Assembly (NCBI GenBank): GCA_947461335.1
Contig: CANHLB010000043.1
Location: 1-10,311 of the forward strand
Reading direction: 5' to 3'
From: Burkholderiaceae bacterium
GTDB taxonomy: Bacteria > Pseudomonadota > Gammaproteobacteria > Burkholderiales > Burkholderiaceae
DNA: 10,311 nucleotides
The notes below the pieces were generated by a model. It was not told the origin of the DNA. It made no database searches and worked only from the letters and a program-made list of their open reading frames with translations. Shown in pieces: positions 1 to 6,714 of this stretch (position 1 is its first letter; each line of letters starts with the position of its first letter). Both the position numbers and the translations under genes were made by a program.

Positions 1-7
1 TCTTCAT
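1..7 (-). CDS. First codons of an unidentified leftward gene (cut by window edge)
   Basis: Read leftward, an ATG at 7-5 is followed by AAG and then the window edge, so only Met-Lys is visible and no product can be named. The start is believable because a strong Shine-Dalgarno sequence (AGAGGA) lies 8 bases upstream, and a near-consensus sigma70 promoter plus two palindromes lie further upstream. No other start in this window has such a complete set of signals. The gene lies downstream of roxA in the same direction, but it seems to have its own promoter at the end of roxA, so it is probably not simply a roxA operon member. Confidence 0.45.
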
Positions 8-15
8 TTGTAATT

Positions 16-21
16 TCCTCT
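16..21 (-). promoter_or_regulatory. Strong Shine-Dalgarno site of the left-edge gene
   Basis: Read leftward, the sequence is AGAGGA, in the context AAGAGGAAA, with 8 bases between it and the ATG at 7-5. It is the only clear Shine-Dalgarno sequence found in front of any gene start in this window, and it is the main reason for calling a gene start at base 7. Confidence 0.55.
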
Positions 22-31
22 TAAAAAATAA

Positions 32-51
32 AACAATTACCGGTAATTGTT
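32..51. promoter_or_regulatory. Perfect 20-bp palindrome, candidate operator in a leader
   Basis: The half-site AACAATTACC is followed directly by its exact reverse complement, GGTAATTGTT, with no spacer. It lies between the predicted promoter (96-125) and start codon (7) of the left-edge gene, so it would fall in the transcribed leader. A dimeric repressor site is the simplest reading. Read leftward it is followed by TTATTTTTT, so a weak intrinsic terminator or attenuator is possible, but the stem is AT-rich and the CCGG centre would have to open as the loop. The 9-base sequence GTAATTTCC occurs at both 10-18 and 80-88 and resembles the half-site. Confidence 0.45.
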
Positions 52-64
52 GTTGGATGTATCA

Positions 65-77
65 AGGGATTATCCCT
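65..77. promoter_or_regulatory. 13-bp inverted repeat AGGGAT-T-ATCCCT, candidate protein-binding site
   Basis: AGGGAT and ATCCCT are exact inverted arms around a single central T. The site starts about 12 bases downstream of the transcription start predicted from the promoter at 96-125, a position where a bound protein could block early elongation. The binding protein is unknown. It could also be a short RNA hairpin near the 5' end of the transcript, but a 6-bp stem with a one-base loop is a poor hairpin, so a DNA site is favoured. Confidence 0.35.
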
Positions 78-95
78 AGGTAATTTCCAGCATTG

Positions 96-125
96 ATTAT
101 ATCCATCTCTGAATTCAGCTCTCAA
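96..125 (-). promoter_or_regulatory. Predicted sigma70 promoter for the left-edge gene
   Basis: Read leftward, TTGAGA (125-120, five of six matches to TTGACA) is separated by 18 bases from a perfect TATAAT (101-96). The predicted start of transcription is near base 89, giving a leader of about 80 bases before the ATG at 7. The -35 hexamer lies inside the last codons of roxA, so the next gene can be expressed independently of roxA. This is the best promoter match noticed in the intergenic parts of the window. Confidence 0.5.
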
Positions 126-1347
126 AAACCAGCCAACCAGCTAGATAGGCCTCATAAAGACTGCTTTGAGAGGCACCCTTGATTTTGCGGGCTGAGAGGG
201 TTTTCTTGGCTGAAAGGGCTTGCCAGGCCGAGCTGATTTCCCTCGTTTGCCCTTTGCACATATTTTCCCCATTGCAGAAAACTGCTTTACCTAGACTCAA
301 AATCCGGGTTTGCGGGTTTGGAAGCAAGCGTTTTGAGCTTAGGGTTTGGCTAAACCGAGAGGGGTTTAAGGGTCTGCTTGGGCTATCAAACAATGCCTGT
401 TGCTTTGGCTCGGATAGGTAGGCGGCAACCCCCGGCAAAAAGCTTGCTACTTTATCGAGCTGGAGTTCTGCTAGTTTTGAAGTGATCTGTTCAATCAGTT
501 CTGCCGGTAGTTGTTCTGCATGAGATGTCGCTCTTTGCTTGGGATCAGCAAATTTTTTGTCAAGCTCAGGAATATCCTCCAAGGATTCGGCTAAGCGCCA
601 TAGACCTTCTTGCAGTAATTCTTTGAAGCTGGGCGAACGAAATCCAACGGACCAAGTTTGACAAGCGGAATCCAAGGCAATGCCATCATGCGCAATATGC
701 GGGGGCAGGTACAACATATCCCCTGGCTCTAAGGTCCATTCCTGTTCTGATTTAAAGTTCTTTAAAATTTTGAGTGGAAGCTTGGGGTTTAGGCTTAAAT
801 CCTTTTGCTTTGAGATGCGCCACTGCCTTCTGCCAGACATCTGGATTAAAAAGACATCATAAGAATCAAAATGAGGGCCAACACCACCACCCATTCCTGC
901 GACGCTAATCATCAAATCATCTAGACGGGCATCTGGAATAAATCGAAACCATGAAAGAATCTTTGCAGCAGCAGGATGGTGTGCATCCATCCCCTGTAGA
1001 AGGAGTGTCCAGTCAGATGTGTTTAAAAGGGGAATTGCTTTTGGAGTGAAGGGTCCATGCTCAAAGCTCCAGGGTTTTGCTTTGATGAGACGTGACTCCA
1101 CAGCATCTTGCTTAGCAAATTGGAAGAGTTCTTCTGCAGAAATAGGGCTAGCTAAGGATTCATTATTTTGTGTAGACAGTTTGAAAGCAGGAATGGCGCC
1201 ACGCACCAGAAGGGGCTTCTTCTGCCAATACCGCTGCATAAACAAATCCGGGCTAATACCCCCAAATAGGGCCCAAGGCTCATTTAGGGGCAGATTTTGA
1301 GGTGCCTGTGGAGGCTGATATGGCTTGCTCAAGTAAAATAAACTCAT
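115..1347 (-). CDS. roxA: JmjC/cupin-4 family ribosomal oxygenase (L16 arginine hydroxylase, RoxA/YcfD type)
   Basis: This is a predicted Fe(II)- and 2-oxoglutarate-dependent oxygenase. The E. coli homologue YcfD hydroxylates an arginine of ribosomal protein L16. In the 410-residue product the jelly-roll core holds HFDSYD (iron ligands H159 and D161), then SGRRQWR, where R174 matches the 2-oxoglutarate-binding arginine of YcfD, then PPHIAHDG, with H220 as the third iron ligand. The proline-rich front (10-25) and the FMQRYWQKKPLLVRG stretch are typical of the family. The region after about 240 fits the dimerisation and winged-helix parts. It is somewhat longer than YcfD (373 residues). The start has no Shine-Dalgarno sequence. 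An upstream ATG at 1371 is in frame but hits a stop after four codons. Divergent from the FKBP gene across about 50 bases. The family call is firm; the L16 substrate is inferred by homology. Confidence 0.9.
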   Translation of the reverse strand: MSLFYLSKPYQPPQAPQNLPLNEPWALFGGISPDLFMQRYWQKKPLLVRGAIPAFKLSTQNNESLASPISAEELFQFAKQDAVESRLIKAKPWSFEHGPFTPKAIPLLNTSDWTLLLQGMDAHHPAAAKILSWFRFIPDARLDDLMISVAGMGGGVGPHFDSYDVFLIQMSGRRQWRISKQKDLSLNPKLPLKILKNFKSEQEWTLEPGDMLYLPPHIAHDGIALDSACQTWSVGFRSPSFKELLQEGLWRLAESLEDIPELDKKFADPKQRATSHAEQLPAELIEQITSKLAELQLDKVASFLPGVAAYLSEPKQQALFDSPSRPLNPSRFSQTLSSKRLLPNPQTRILSLGKAVFCNGENMCKGQTREISSAWQALSAKKTLSARKIKGASQSSLYEAYLAGWLVFES

Positions 1348-1399
1348 AAAGTAAAAGCTAATTAAAACTCATTAAAAACGAATGTTCGACAGATTTCGC

Positions 1400-2008
1400 A
1401 TGAAGATTGAAAAAAATACCATCGTATCCCTCCGCTATAAGTTAACCGATGCACAAAATAACGTTATCGAAGAACCCGATTCTCCGATGGTATACCTGCA
1501 TGGGGGTTATGAGGGCACTTTCCCAAAAATTGAAACGCTCTTAGATGGACAGGACATCGGTTACGAAGCAACAATTCAGCTTGAGCCTAGTGAGGCTTTT
1601 GGTGAATACGATCCAGAGCTGTTAAAGATTGAGCCGCGTACTCGCTTTCCAGAGCCTCTTGAAGTGGGTATGCAATTCGAAGGTATACCCGATGCCCAGG
1701 AAGAGGACAACGCAGCAGATGAGCCAGATTCTGAAGATGAGCCATTGATTTATACGGTAACCGATGTTGCTGATAACCAAGTTGTATTAGATGGTAATCA
1801 TCCCTTAGCTGGTATGGCATTGCGTTTCTGGGTTCAGGTAGAGGATGTTCGTGCTGCTACTGATGATGAGATTCAAAATCGCCATCCTGAAGGCGGCGAG
1901 AGCTTTACCTTCGGAATGCCAAATGATGATGCGGATGATGGTAATGAAGAGGAGTTTCCGGGAAGCCCCTTAGGCACTAGCGGCTCTAACCCTCACACTC
2001 TGCATTAA
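1400..2008 (+). CDS. SlyD-like FKBP-type peptidyl-prolyl cis-trans isomerase with acidic insert
   Basis: A cytoplasmic prolyl isomerase and chaperone of the SlyD group (no signal peptide). With the start at 1400 it has 202 residues. The FKBP half gives IVSLRYKL, PMVYLHGG (29-36), the LDGQDIGYEA turn and PSEAFGEYD (63-71). The insert-in-flap chaperone domain follows (about 72-128), and NHPLAG (133-138) closes the FKBP fold. An ATG at 1382 would add MFDRFR, but family members begin at MKIxKNT, so 1400 is preferred; neither start has a Shine-Dalgarno sequence. Odd points: a run of Asp/Glu (98-115) inside the flap domain and a second acidic stretch near the C terminus (176-185). The His/Cys-rich metal-binding tail of E. 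coli SlyD is missing: HGHxHG is replaced by NRHPEGG. It converges on cysE with a 19-base gap and no obvious terminator. Confidence 0.88.
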   Translation: MKIEKNTIVSLRYKLTDAQNNVIEEPDSPMVYLHGGYEGTFPKIETLLDGQDIGYEATIQLEPSEAFGEYDPELLKIEPRTRFPEPLEVGMQFEGIPDAQEEDNAADEPDSEDEPLIYTVTDVADNQVVLDGNHPLAGMALRFWVQVEDVRAATDDEIQNRHPEGGESFTFGMPNDDADDGNEEEFPGSPLGTSGSNPHTLH

Positions 2009-2027
2009 GCACTGCATATTTCTGTAA

Positions 2028-2795
2028 TTACTCTTTGAGCCATTCCTTAATGGCATCTAGATCCCGTTTGGTATCACTAGTGCCACTTGCCCCGGTGGAT
2101 TCTGAAGGTGCATTACTCAGTTTTGCTAAGGCCTTTTCTAGTGCGGCTATCTTAGCCTCTTGCTCAATCGTGGCATCGATTAAACCTTTTAGCGCCATTG
2201 ACACTGGATCATCAATATTCGGTGTGATGCCGTAAGCTGAAAAATATTCTTTTGTTTTTGTCTCTGCACTCTGCGGAAGATCAGGATGCAAGATACGTGC
2301 TGGAATTCCAACGGCTGTCGCACCAGCTGGGATCTCTTTTAAAACCACTGCGTTAGAGCCCACACGAGCACCATCTCCAACGGTAAATCCGCCAAGTACT
2401 TTTGCGCCAGCGCTGACGACTACGCCTTTACCTAAAGTGGGGTGACGTTTTACACCCTTGTAAAGAGAGGTGCCACCAAGAGTGACGCCTTGATAGATTG
2501 TGCAGTCATCACCGATTTCAGTGGTTTCGCCAATGACGATTCCTAGACCGTGATCTAAAAATACTCTACGACCAATTTTTGCACCCGGATGAATTTCAAT
2601 ACCCGTCAGAAAACGCGCAAACATCGATAGCACTCGAGCAATCCATTTCAGACCAAGATTCCATAAAAAATGGGCAATGCGATGCAGCCAAACTGCATGA
2701 AGACCTTGGTAGCAGGTGATGACCTCAAGACGATTTCTGGCTGCCGGGTCTCTAGCAATAATGGAGTCGACTTGGTCGAATAGTGAATTAAACAT
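2028..2795 (-). CDS. cysE: Serine O-acetyltransferase
   Basis: It transfers acetyl from acetyl-CoA to L-serine, giving O-acetylserine, the first committed step of cysteine synthesis in the cytoplasm. The 255 residues comprise a short helical N-terminal domain (1-60), a left-handed beta-helix of hexapeptide repeats (about 66-165) and a tail. EIHPGAKIG (67-75), the catalytic histidine in LDHG (H82), VIGETTEIG (87-95) and GVTLGGT (103-109) mark the active site. The position of E. coli D143 is Glu (E67), as is usual in the shorter EpsC/NifP-like group. The tail has a coiled-coil-like stretch (208-226), a Ser/Thr/Gly-rich linker and a terminal EWLKE. It does not end in the Ile that E. coli CysE inserts into CysK, so a standard cysteine synthase complex is uncertain. 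It lies 23 bases after trmJ, probably co-transcribed. Confidence 0.93.
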   Translation of the reverse strand: MFNSLFDQVDSIIARDPAARNRLEVITCYQGLHAVWLHRIAHFLWNLGLKWIARVLSMFARFLTGIEIHPGAKIGRRVFLDHGLGIVIGETTEIGDDCTIYQGVTLGGTSLYKGVKRHPTLGKGVVVSAGAKVLGGFTVGDGARVGSNAVVLKEIPAGATAVGIPARILHPDLPQSAETKTKEYFSAYGITPNIDDPVSMALKGLIDATIEQEAKIAALEKALAKLSNAPSESTGASGTSDTKRDLDAIKEWLKE

Positions 2796-2818
2796 AGTTT
2801 GATTTTAACGGGATGCGC

Positions 2819-3571
2819 TCATTTCCTCAGGAGCATCTGCTTGGCAATGCCGCGTAATAGATCTATTTCTTCCTTATGGAGGCGGCTACGAGCAAATAAG
2901 GCTTGCAAGCGAGGCATCAATTTCTTTGGGTTTGCAGGGTCTAGGTATCCAATTGCCTCAAGTCCAGCTTGCCAATGCTCTAACATCGCCGCAACTGCGG
3001 CAGGATCGGCAAAATCAGCCATTTCTTCCCGAATAGCAAAGGGTAATTCTGTCTTTGAAATGCTATTTAAGGACTCTCTGAGGGTATAGGCGCAGACCAT
3101 GATGGCTTGGGCTAGATTGAGGGAGGGATAGGCTGGATTCGCCTCTAACCAAACTCTATGCGTGCAAAGAGCAAGGTGTTCGTTATCAAGCCCCGTTCTT
3201 TCTGGGCCAAATATCAGTGCAACCTTTCCTTGATCGGCGACGGTTTCTTGTATTAAAGCGCGAGCTGTCTCCCAATTTAAAGCAGGAGGCCCAAACTCAC
3301 GATCTCTGCTTGTGAGTCCTAAAACTAAGGAGCATCCCTCGACAGCAGATGCTAAAGAGTCAGATTCTTGGGCAGACTCCAGAATATCGCCAGCGCCACT
3401 GGCCAAGGCAATTGCTTCGGATTCCTTGGTGACCTGCTTGATTTTGGGATTAATCAGGCGCAGGTCGCTAAAGCCCATCGTTTTCAGGGCGCGAGCTGCA
3501 GAGCCAACATTTCCGGGATGACTTGTCTCCACCAGAACCCAGCGAAGGTATTGAGATTGCTCGGTATTCAT
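2819..3571 (-). CDS. trmJ: tRNA (cytidine/uridine-2'-O-)-methyltransferase TrmJ (SPOUT family)
   Basis: It methylates the 2'-hydroxyl of nucleotide 32 in tRNA anticodon loops using S-adenosylmethionine. The 250-residue length fits the family (E. coli 246). VLVETSHPGNVGSAARALKT (13-31) is the N-terminal SPOUT motif, with N21 and R27. LIFGPERTGL (119-128) and YPSLNLAQA (148-156) form the trefoil knot that binds SAM. The C-terminal extension (about 175-250), ending RSRLHKEEIDLLRGIAKQM, is the TrmJ-specific tail and separates it from the related rRNA methyltransferase TrmH. The ATG at 3571 is directly before the conserved block, with no Shine-Dalgarno sequence. First gene of a leftward pair with cysE, and divergent from suhB. 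Confidence 0.92.
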   Translation of the reverse strand: MNTEQSQYLRWVLVETSHPGNVGSAARALKTMGFSDLRLINPKIKQVTKESEAIALASGAGDILESAQESDSLASAVEGCSLVLGLTSRDREFGPPALNWETARALIQETVADQGKVALIFGPERTGLDNEHLALCTHRVWLEANPAYPSLNLAQAIMVCAYTLRESLNSISKTELPFAIREEMADFADPAAVAAMLEHWQAGLEAIGYLDPANPKKLMPRLQALFARSRLHKEEIDLLRGIAKQMLLRK

Positions 3572-3698
3572 GGGGTCGTATTTAGGTCAAAAAGGGGTCA
3601 AAGCGCTAATCGTTTAGAATCAGTGTATTAGCTTCATATTGTCATGCAGTTTAGGCAATATTACAGGCTCGTTCTTATTTAATTTGTCCACCAATACT
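3572..3698. other. Divergent trmJ / suhB intergenic region
   Basis: These 127 bases must contain the promoters for leftward trmJ and rightward suhB. The region is AT-rich and no convincing promoter pair stands out on either strand. The best rightward candidate is TTGTCA (3639-3644), 17 bases, TACAGG (3662-3667), which is weak. A TTG at 3639 opens the suhB frame 20 codons early but is not thought to be the start. Confidence 0.35.
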
Positions 3699-4487
3699 AT
3701 GCATCCCATGTTAAATGTGGCCGTTAAGGCTGCCCGTCGTGCCGGTACTGTCATTAACCGAGCCTCTCTCAATTTAGAGCGCTTACAGGTTGACCGTAAG
3801 CAGCACAATGATTTTGTCACCGAGGTGGACAAAGCCGCAGAAGCGGCCATCATCGAAACACTCAGTGAGGCCTATCCAACCCATGGATTTTTGGCTGAAG
3901 AAACTGGTGAACATAATATTGATGCAGAGAACGTATGGATTATTGATCCATTAGATGGCACAACCAACTTTATCCATGGCTTTCCACAGTATGCAGTGTC
4001 TATTGCACTAGCGGTGAATGGCGTCACTCAACAAGCAGTCGTATACGATCCGACTCGTGATGAATTGTTCACAGCAACTCGTGGTGCTGGTGCTTATTTA
4101 GATCGTCGGCGTTTACGGGTTGCTATGCAGGATCGTTTGGCGACCTCTTTGCTTGGCACTGGTTTTCCATATCGTGAAGATCAGGATCTTGAAAAATACT
4201 TAAAGATCTTTGCAGAGATGAGTAGGCAATGTATTGGTTTACGTCGACCAGGCGCCGCATCCTTAGATTTAGCTTATGTTGCAGCAGGTCGTTACGATGG
4301 CTTTTTTGAGAGTGATCTCAAGCCTTGGGATATGGCGGCTGGCGCTCTATTGATTACAGAGGCCGGCGGATTAATCGGTAATTATCGTGGCGAAGAAGGA
4401 TTTTTGAAAAGCGGTGAGGTTATGGCTGCTAATCCCAGAATCTTTGCACAGATGGTGCAGTGCCTATCTAAATATTCTGCTTGCTAG
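3699..4487 (+). CDS. suhB: Inositol-1-monophosphatase / antitermination factor SuhB
   Basis: A magnesium-dependent phosphatase of the IMPase family. In E. coli SuhB also joins the Nus complex that supports rRNA transcription and processing. The 262-residue product begins [16 protein letters not shown], almost the same as E. coli SuhB, which fixes the start at 3699 rather than the in-frame TTG at 3639. Metal ligands are visible: E67 in FLAEE, D83 and D86 in DPLDGTTNF (motif 1, 83-91), and D211 in the C-terminal WDMAAG motif (210-215), followed by LLITEAGG. Other family marks are the GTGFP stretch (153-157) and [14 protein letters not shown] (182-195). It stands alone between trmJ (divergent) and lpxH (convergent, 19-base gap). 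The enzyme family is certain; the antitermination role is inferred from E. coli. Confidence 0.93.
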   Translation: MHPMLNVAVKAARRAGTVINRASLNLERLQVDRKQHNDFVTEVDKAAEAAIIETLSEAYPTHGFLAEETGEHNIDAENVWIIDPLDGTTNFIHGFPQYAVSIALAVNGVTQQAVVYDPTRDELFTATRGAGAYLDRRRLRVAMQDRLATSLLGTGFPYREDQDLEKYLKIFAEMSRQCIGLRRPGAASLDLAYVAAGRYDGFFESDLKPWDMAAGALLITEAGGLIGNYRGEEGFLKSGEVMAANPRIFAQMVQCLSKYSAC

Positions 4488-4500
4488 TTAAGCACAAAAC

Positions 4501-4523
4501 ATCTGATCAATTCTGAATCAGAT
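4501..4523. terminator. Inverted repeat at the suhB / lpxH convergent junction, possible weak terminator
   Basis: ATCTGAT (4501-4507) and ATCAGAT (4517-4523) are exact inverted arms of 7 bases around a 9-base loop, overlapping the lpxH stop codon. Read leftward the stem is followed by GTTTTGTG, a short T-rich run, so it may end the lpxH transcript. Read rightward there is no T run after it. The stem is short and AT-rich, so the call is tentative. Confidence 0.3.
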
Positions 4524-5286
4524 CAAGGTATTGAACACCCTGGCTATCGATCATGAGGGCGCTTGCCTTAGGCTTGACGCTTTCAGGGTGATCGATATCC
4601 CAATCAGAAAGTACCCAACGCTGCCAGTGCTGCTCACGAAAATGCTCGTTGTGGTGCGCAGGCAGGTGAGTATGCCCATGAATGAGTCTGCCACTTGATT
4701 CTGTTCCTAAAATCGCGGCGCAGGCATCAAGGCTGACATCCATTTTTGGATTAGCAGTATTTTGACTTGAGTTCTGATATTGGGCCTGACTATTACTCCG
4801 TAATTGATTGGCGATAGCTCTTCGCCAATTGAGCGGCAAGCGCAGAAATAATTTTTGCACCCAAGATTTTCTGACCCATTGGCGGAATACTTGGTAGCCC
4901 ACGTCTGCTGTGCAAAGAGAGTCACCATGACAAAGTGTATAAATTGAACCAGCAATTTCTGCATGCGAGCGTTCGGGTAATAAAGTCATGCCTGTTTTTT
5001 TCAGGAAATCAGGTCCCAGTAAAAAATCCCGATTGCCGTGTACGTAATAGGTTTTTACCTTGGCAGATAAATTTGCGAGCGCATGTCGTACTTCTTGCTG
5101 AAAAGGAGAGTGGGCAGCAGCATCGTCACCTACCCAATACTCAAACAAGTCCCCCAGAATAAACACCGCTTGGACTTTAGGACCTTCTTTTTCGCAGAAG
5201 TCAAAAAAACGTTGTGCCGTCAAGGGCATTGACGGTGTTAGGTGTAAATCTGAAATGAGCAGGGCGCTCGCATATTGCGGGATCAT
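4507..5286 (-). CDS. lpxH: UDP-2,3-diacylglucosamine diphosphatase LpxH
   Basis: A calcineurin-like metallophosphoesterase that cleaves UDP-2,3-diacylglucosamine to lipid X and UMP, the fourth step of lipid A synthesis, at the inner face of the cytoplasmic membrane. In 259 residues all expected ligands are present: D13 and H15 in SDLHL, D46 in [13 protein letters not shown]85 and R86 in HGNRDF, H120 in CHGD, and H205 and H207 in IHGHTH. The segment [20 protein letters not shown] (142-161) is the helical lid that contacts substrate and membrane. A Gln/Asn/Ser-rich stretch follows (164-179). The gene starts inside the stop of ppiB (ATGA, 4-base overlap), so it is probably translationally coupled. 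Last gene of the TPR lipoprotein - ppiB - lpxH operon. Its presence shows a Gram-negative outer membrane with lipid A. Confidence 0.94.
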   Translation of the reverse strand: MIPQYASALLISDLHLTPSMPLTAQRFFDFCEKEGPKVQAVFILGDLFEYWVGDDAAAHSPFQQEVRHALANLSAKVKTYYVHGNRDFLLGPDFLKKTGMTLLPERSHAEIAGSIYTLCHGDSLCTADVGYQVFRQWVRKSWVQKLFLRLPLNWRRAIANQLRSNSQAQYQNSSQNTANPKMDVSLDACAAILGTESSGRLIHGHTHLPAHHNEHFREQHWQRWVLSDWDIDHPESVKPKASALMIDSQGVQYLDLIQN

Positions 5287-5786
5287 TCTGCGAGAACGGT
5301 AGCCTTTTCAATCACAACATCTTCAGCCGGAACATCCTGGTGAAAGCCAGAGCTACCAGTTTTGACTTTGCGGATAGTGTCTACGACATCCATACCATCA
5401 GTTACCTTACCAAAGACAGCATAGCCCCAGCCTTGCGCATTGGGAGCAGTATGGTTTAAGAAATCATTGTCATTTACGTTGATAAAAAATTGGGAAGTCG
5501 CAGAATGGGGTTCGCTAGTGCGAGCCATTGCTACTGTATAACGATCATTTTTAAGACCATTGTTCGCTTCGTTTTCAATCTCAGCACCGGTAGGCTTTTG
5601 CTTCATACCAGCAGTCATGCCGCCACCTTGCACCATGAAATTATCAATCACGCGATGAAAGATCGTGCCATCGTAGTGACCACTTTTCACATACTGCAGA
5701 AAATTTGCAACGCTCTTAGGTGCCTTAGCGTCATCAAGGGTGAGGGTGATGTCACCCTTATTGGTTTTTAAGAGTACTTTCGCCAT
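5283..5786 (-). CDS. ppiB: Cytoplasmic cyclophilin-type peptidyl-prolyl isomerase
   Basis: It catalyses cis-trans isomerisation of proline peptide bonds. At 167 residues it is a single cyclophilin domain without signal peptide, matching cytoplasmic PpiB rather than periplasmic PpiA. Active-site marks are [14 protein letters not shown] (43-56), with R45, F50, M51 and Q53 equivalent to R55, F60, M61 and Q63 of human cyclophilin A, then [17 protein letters not shown] (95-111), and [16 protein letters not shown] (121-136). Its first 29 bases overlap the end of the upstream TPR lipoprotein gene, and its stop overlaps the lpxH start, so the three genes form one transcript with likely coupling. A partial purine run (AGAAAG) about 11 bases before the ATG is at best a weak ribosome binding site. 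The ppiB-lpxH pair next to a divergent cysS is also found in E. coli. Confidence 0.94.
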   Translation of the reverse strand: MAKVLLKTNKGDITLTLDDAKAPKSVANFLQYVKSGHYDGTIFHRVIDNFMVQGGGMTAGMKQKPTGAEIENEANNGLKNDRYTVAMARTSEPHSATSQFFINVNDNDFLNHTAPNAQGWGYAVFGKVTDGMDVVDTIRKVKTGSSGFHQDVPAEDVVIEKATVLAE

Positions 5787-6654
5787 TATTCAATTTACTT
5801 TCTGGAAGGTTAGTGGAGGGAGTATTGCTTGAGTCTACCAAGCTTGGTGCTGGGCTAGCGATACGATTGCTTGAACGCTTTGGGGGTGGTTTGAGTACAT
5901 CGAGCAGTGCCTTAGCGCGGTTTGAATATTGGCGTTGATTGAGCTGCGCATACTTGGCAGCATCTTCATAGGCTTGAGCGCCCAAGCGAATATAAATTTC
6001 CCCTAGGTTTGCAGAAGCAATCGCATAACTGGGACGAAGCTTGAGGGCAAGCTCTAAATAATCTCGGGCCTCAATCCACTTGCCCTGATTAGCTGCTATA
6101 GCTGCTAGGTTGTTATAGGGCTCTGGTAATTCAGGGAACTGTTGTGTGATTTCAATTAAAGTTTTTTTAGCTTGATCAAACTGACGCATCTCAATTTGTA
6201 GGCGCGCCTTCACAAATCGTAATTGCACATTCCGTGGTGTCTTTTTCAAATCCACATTAATCAAGTCAACAGCGGCTTGATACTTGCGGGCCTTAATGAG
6301 TTTTTCGACATCAGAAGGAACCGCATTCTTAGTAATTGGGTCTGGCTCAATAATCAAAAAGGATAAAAATGGCACCCCAACCGTTTCAGATAGCTCAGGG
6401 CTTAATGGGTCATATCCTGTATCGGCAGAAAGTCTAGGGGGGTCAGTAGGGCTATAGCCACCCAAATAGGGCTGGGTACTGGCCTCAGGAGATTTCATTT
6501 CCTGCTTGTTCAGGGCATCAATTTCCGCTTCCGCGCGCATCTGAGCAGGCGTACTACAGCCAGCAGCCAATAAGAGGGCTGACACAACAGTTAGGGTCTT
6601 TAATAAAGCTGGGGCGGTAACGGACATAAGAGAAGGGGTATAAAACTGGCTCAT
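5758..6654 (-). CDS. TPR-repeat lipoprotein of unknown function
   Basis: A 298-residue predicted lipoprotein. A hydrophobic segment (about 19-31) ends in the lipobox LLAAGC, with C33 as the lipidation site. A spacer rich in Pro/Ser/Thr (52-95) follows, then tetratricopeptide-like helical repeats (about 112-245; clearest at 145-172 and 178-209, the latter reading [33 protein letters not shown] with the usual Gly, Ala and Pro positions). The tail (256-298) is low-complexity, rich in Pro, Ser and Asn. A second start, Met10 at 6627, would give a more typical short signal peptide and cannot be excluded. TPRs bind proteins; the partner is unknown. It heads the operon and overlaps ppiB by 29 bases, so an envelope role alongside LpxH is possible but unproven. 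No TonB, BamD or NlpI-specific feature was recognised. Confidence 0.82.
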   Translation of the reverse strand: MSQFYTPSLMSVTAPALLKTLTVVSALLLAAGCSTPAQMRAEAEIDALNKQEMKSPEASTQPYLGGYSPTDPPRLSADTGYDPLSPELSETVGVPFLSFLIIEPDPITKNAVPSDVEKLIKARKYQAAVDLINVDLKKTPRNVQLRFVKARLQIEMRQFDQAKKTLIEITQQFPELPEPYNNLAAIAANQGKWIEARDYLELALKLRPSYAIASANLGEIYIRLGAQAYEDAAKYAQLNQRQYSNRAKALLDVLKPPPKRSSNRIASPAPSLVDSSNTPSTNLPESKLNNGESTLKNQ

Positions 6655-6714
6655 TCGATATACTCAGCGCTCAGTCTAACAAATTGGCGCTACTTGCCCC
6701 ACCTTTATAGCCCT

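Noticed and set aside
2009..2027. Terminator between the convergent FKBP and cysE genes
   Set aside because: The 19-base gap holds no stem with a following T run on either strand.
3639..3698. Earlier in-frame TTG start for suhB adding 20 residues, and TTGTCA-17-TACAGG as its promoter
   Set aside because: The sequence from 3699 ([16 protein letters not shown]) matches the known SuhB N terminus, and the extra residues are not family-like. The -10 hexamer is a poor match, so the promoter was not called.
3620..3853. Leftward open frame opposite the start of suhB
   Set aside because: It mirrors conserved suhB codons and has no recognisable protein features.
6663..6674. CTCAG-CG-CTCAG repeat between the TPR lipoprotein and cysS
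   Set aside because: It is a short direct repeat around an AGCGCT core, not a full palindrome, and no promoter could be aligned with it; probably chance.
6684..6711. TTGGCG-16-TATAGC as a cysS promoter
   Set aside because: The predicted transcription start would fall at or after the cysS ATG at 6715, which does not fit.
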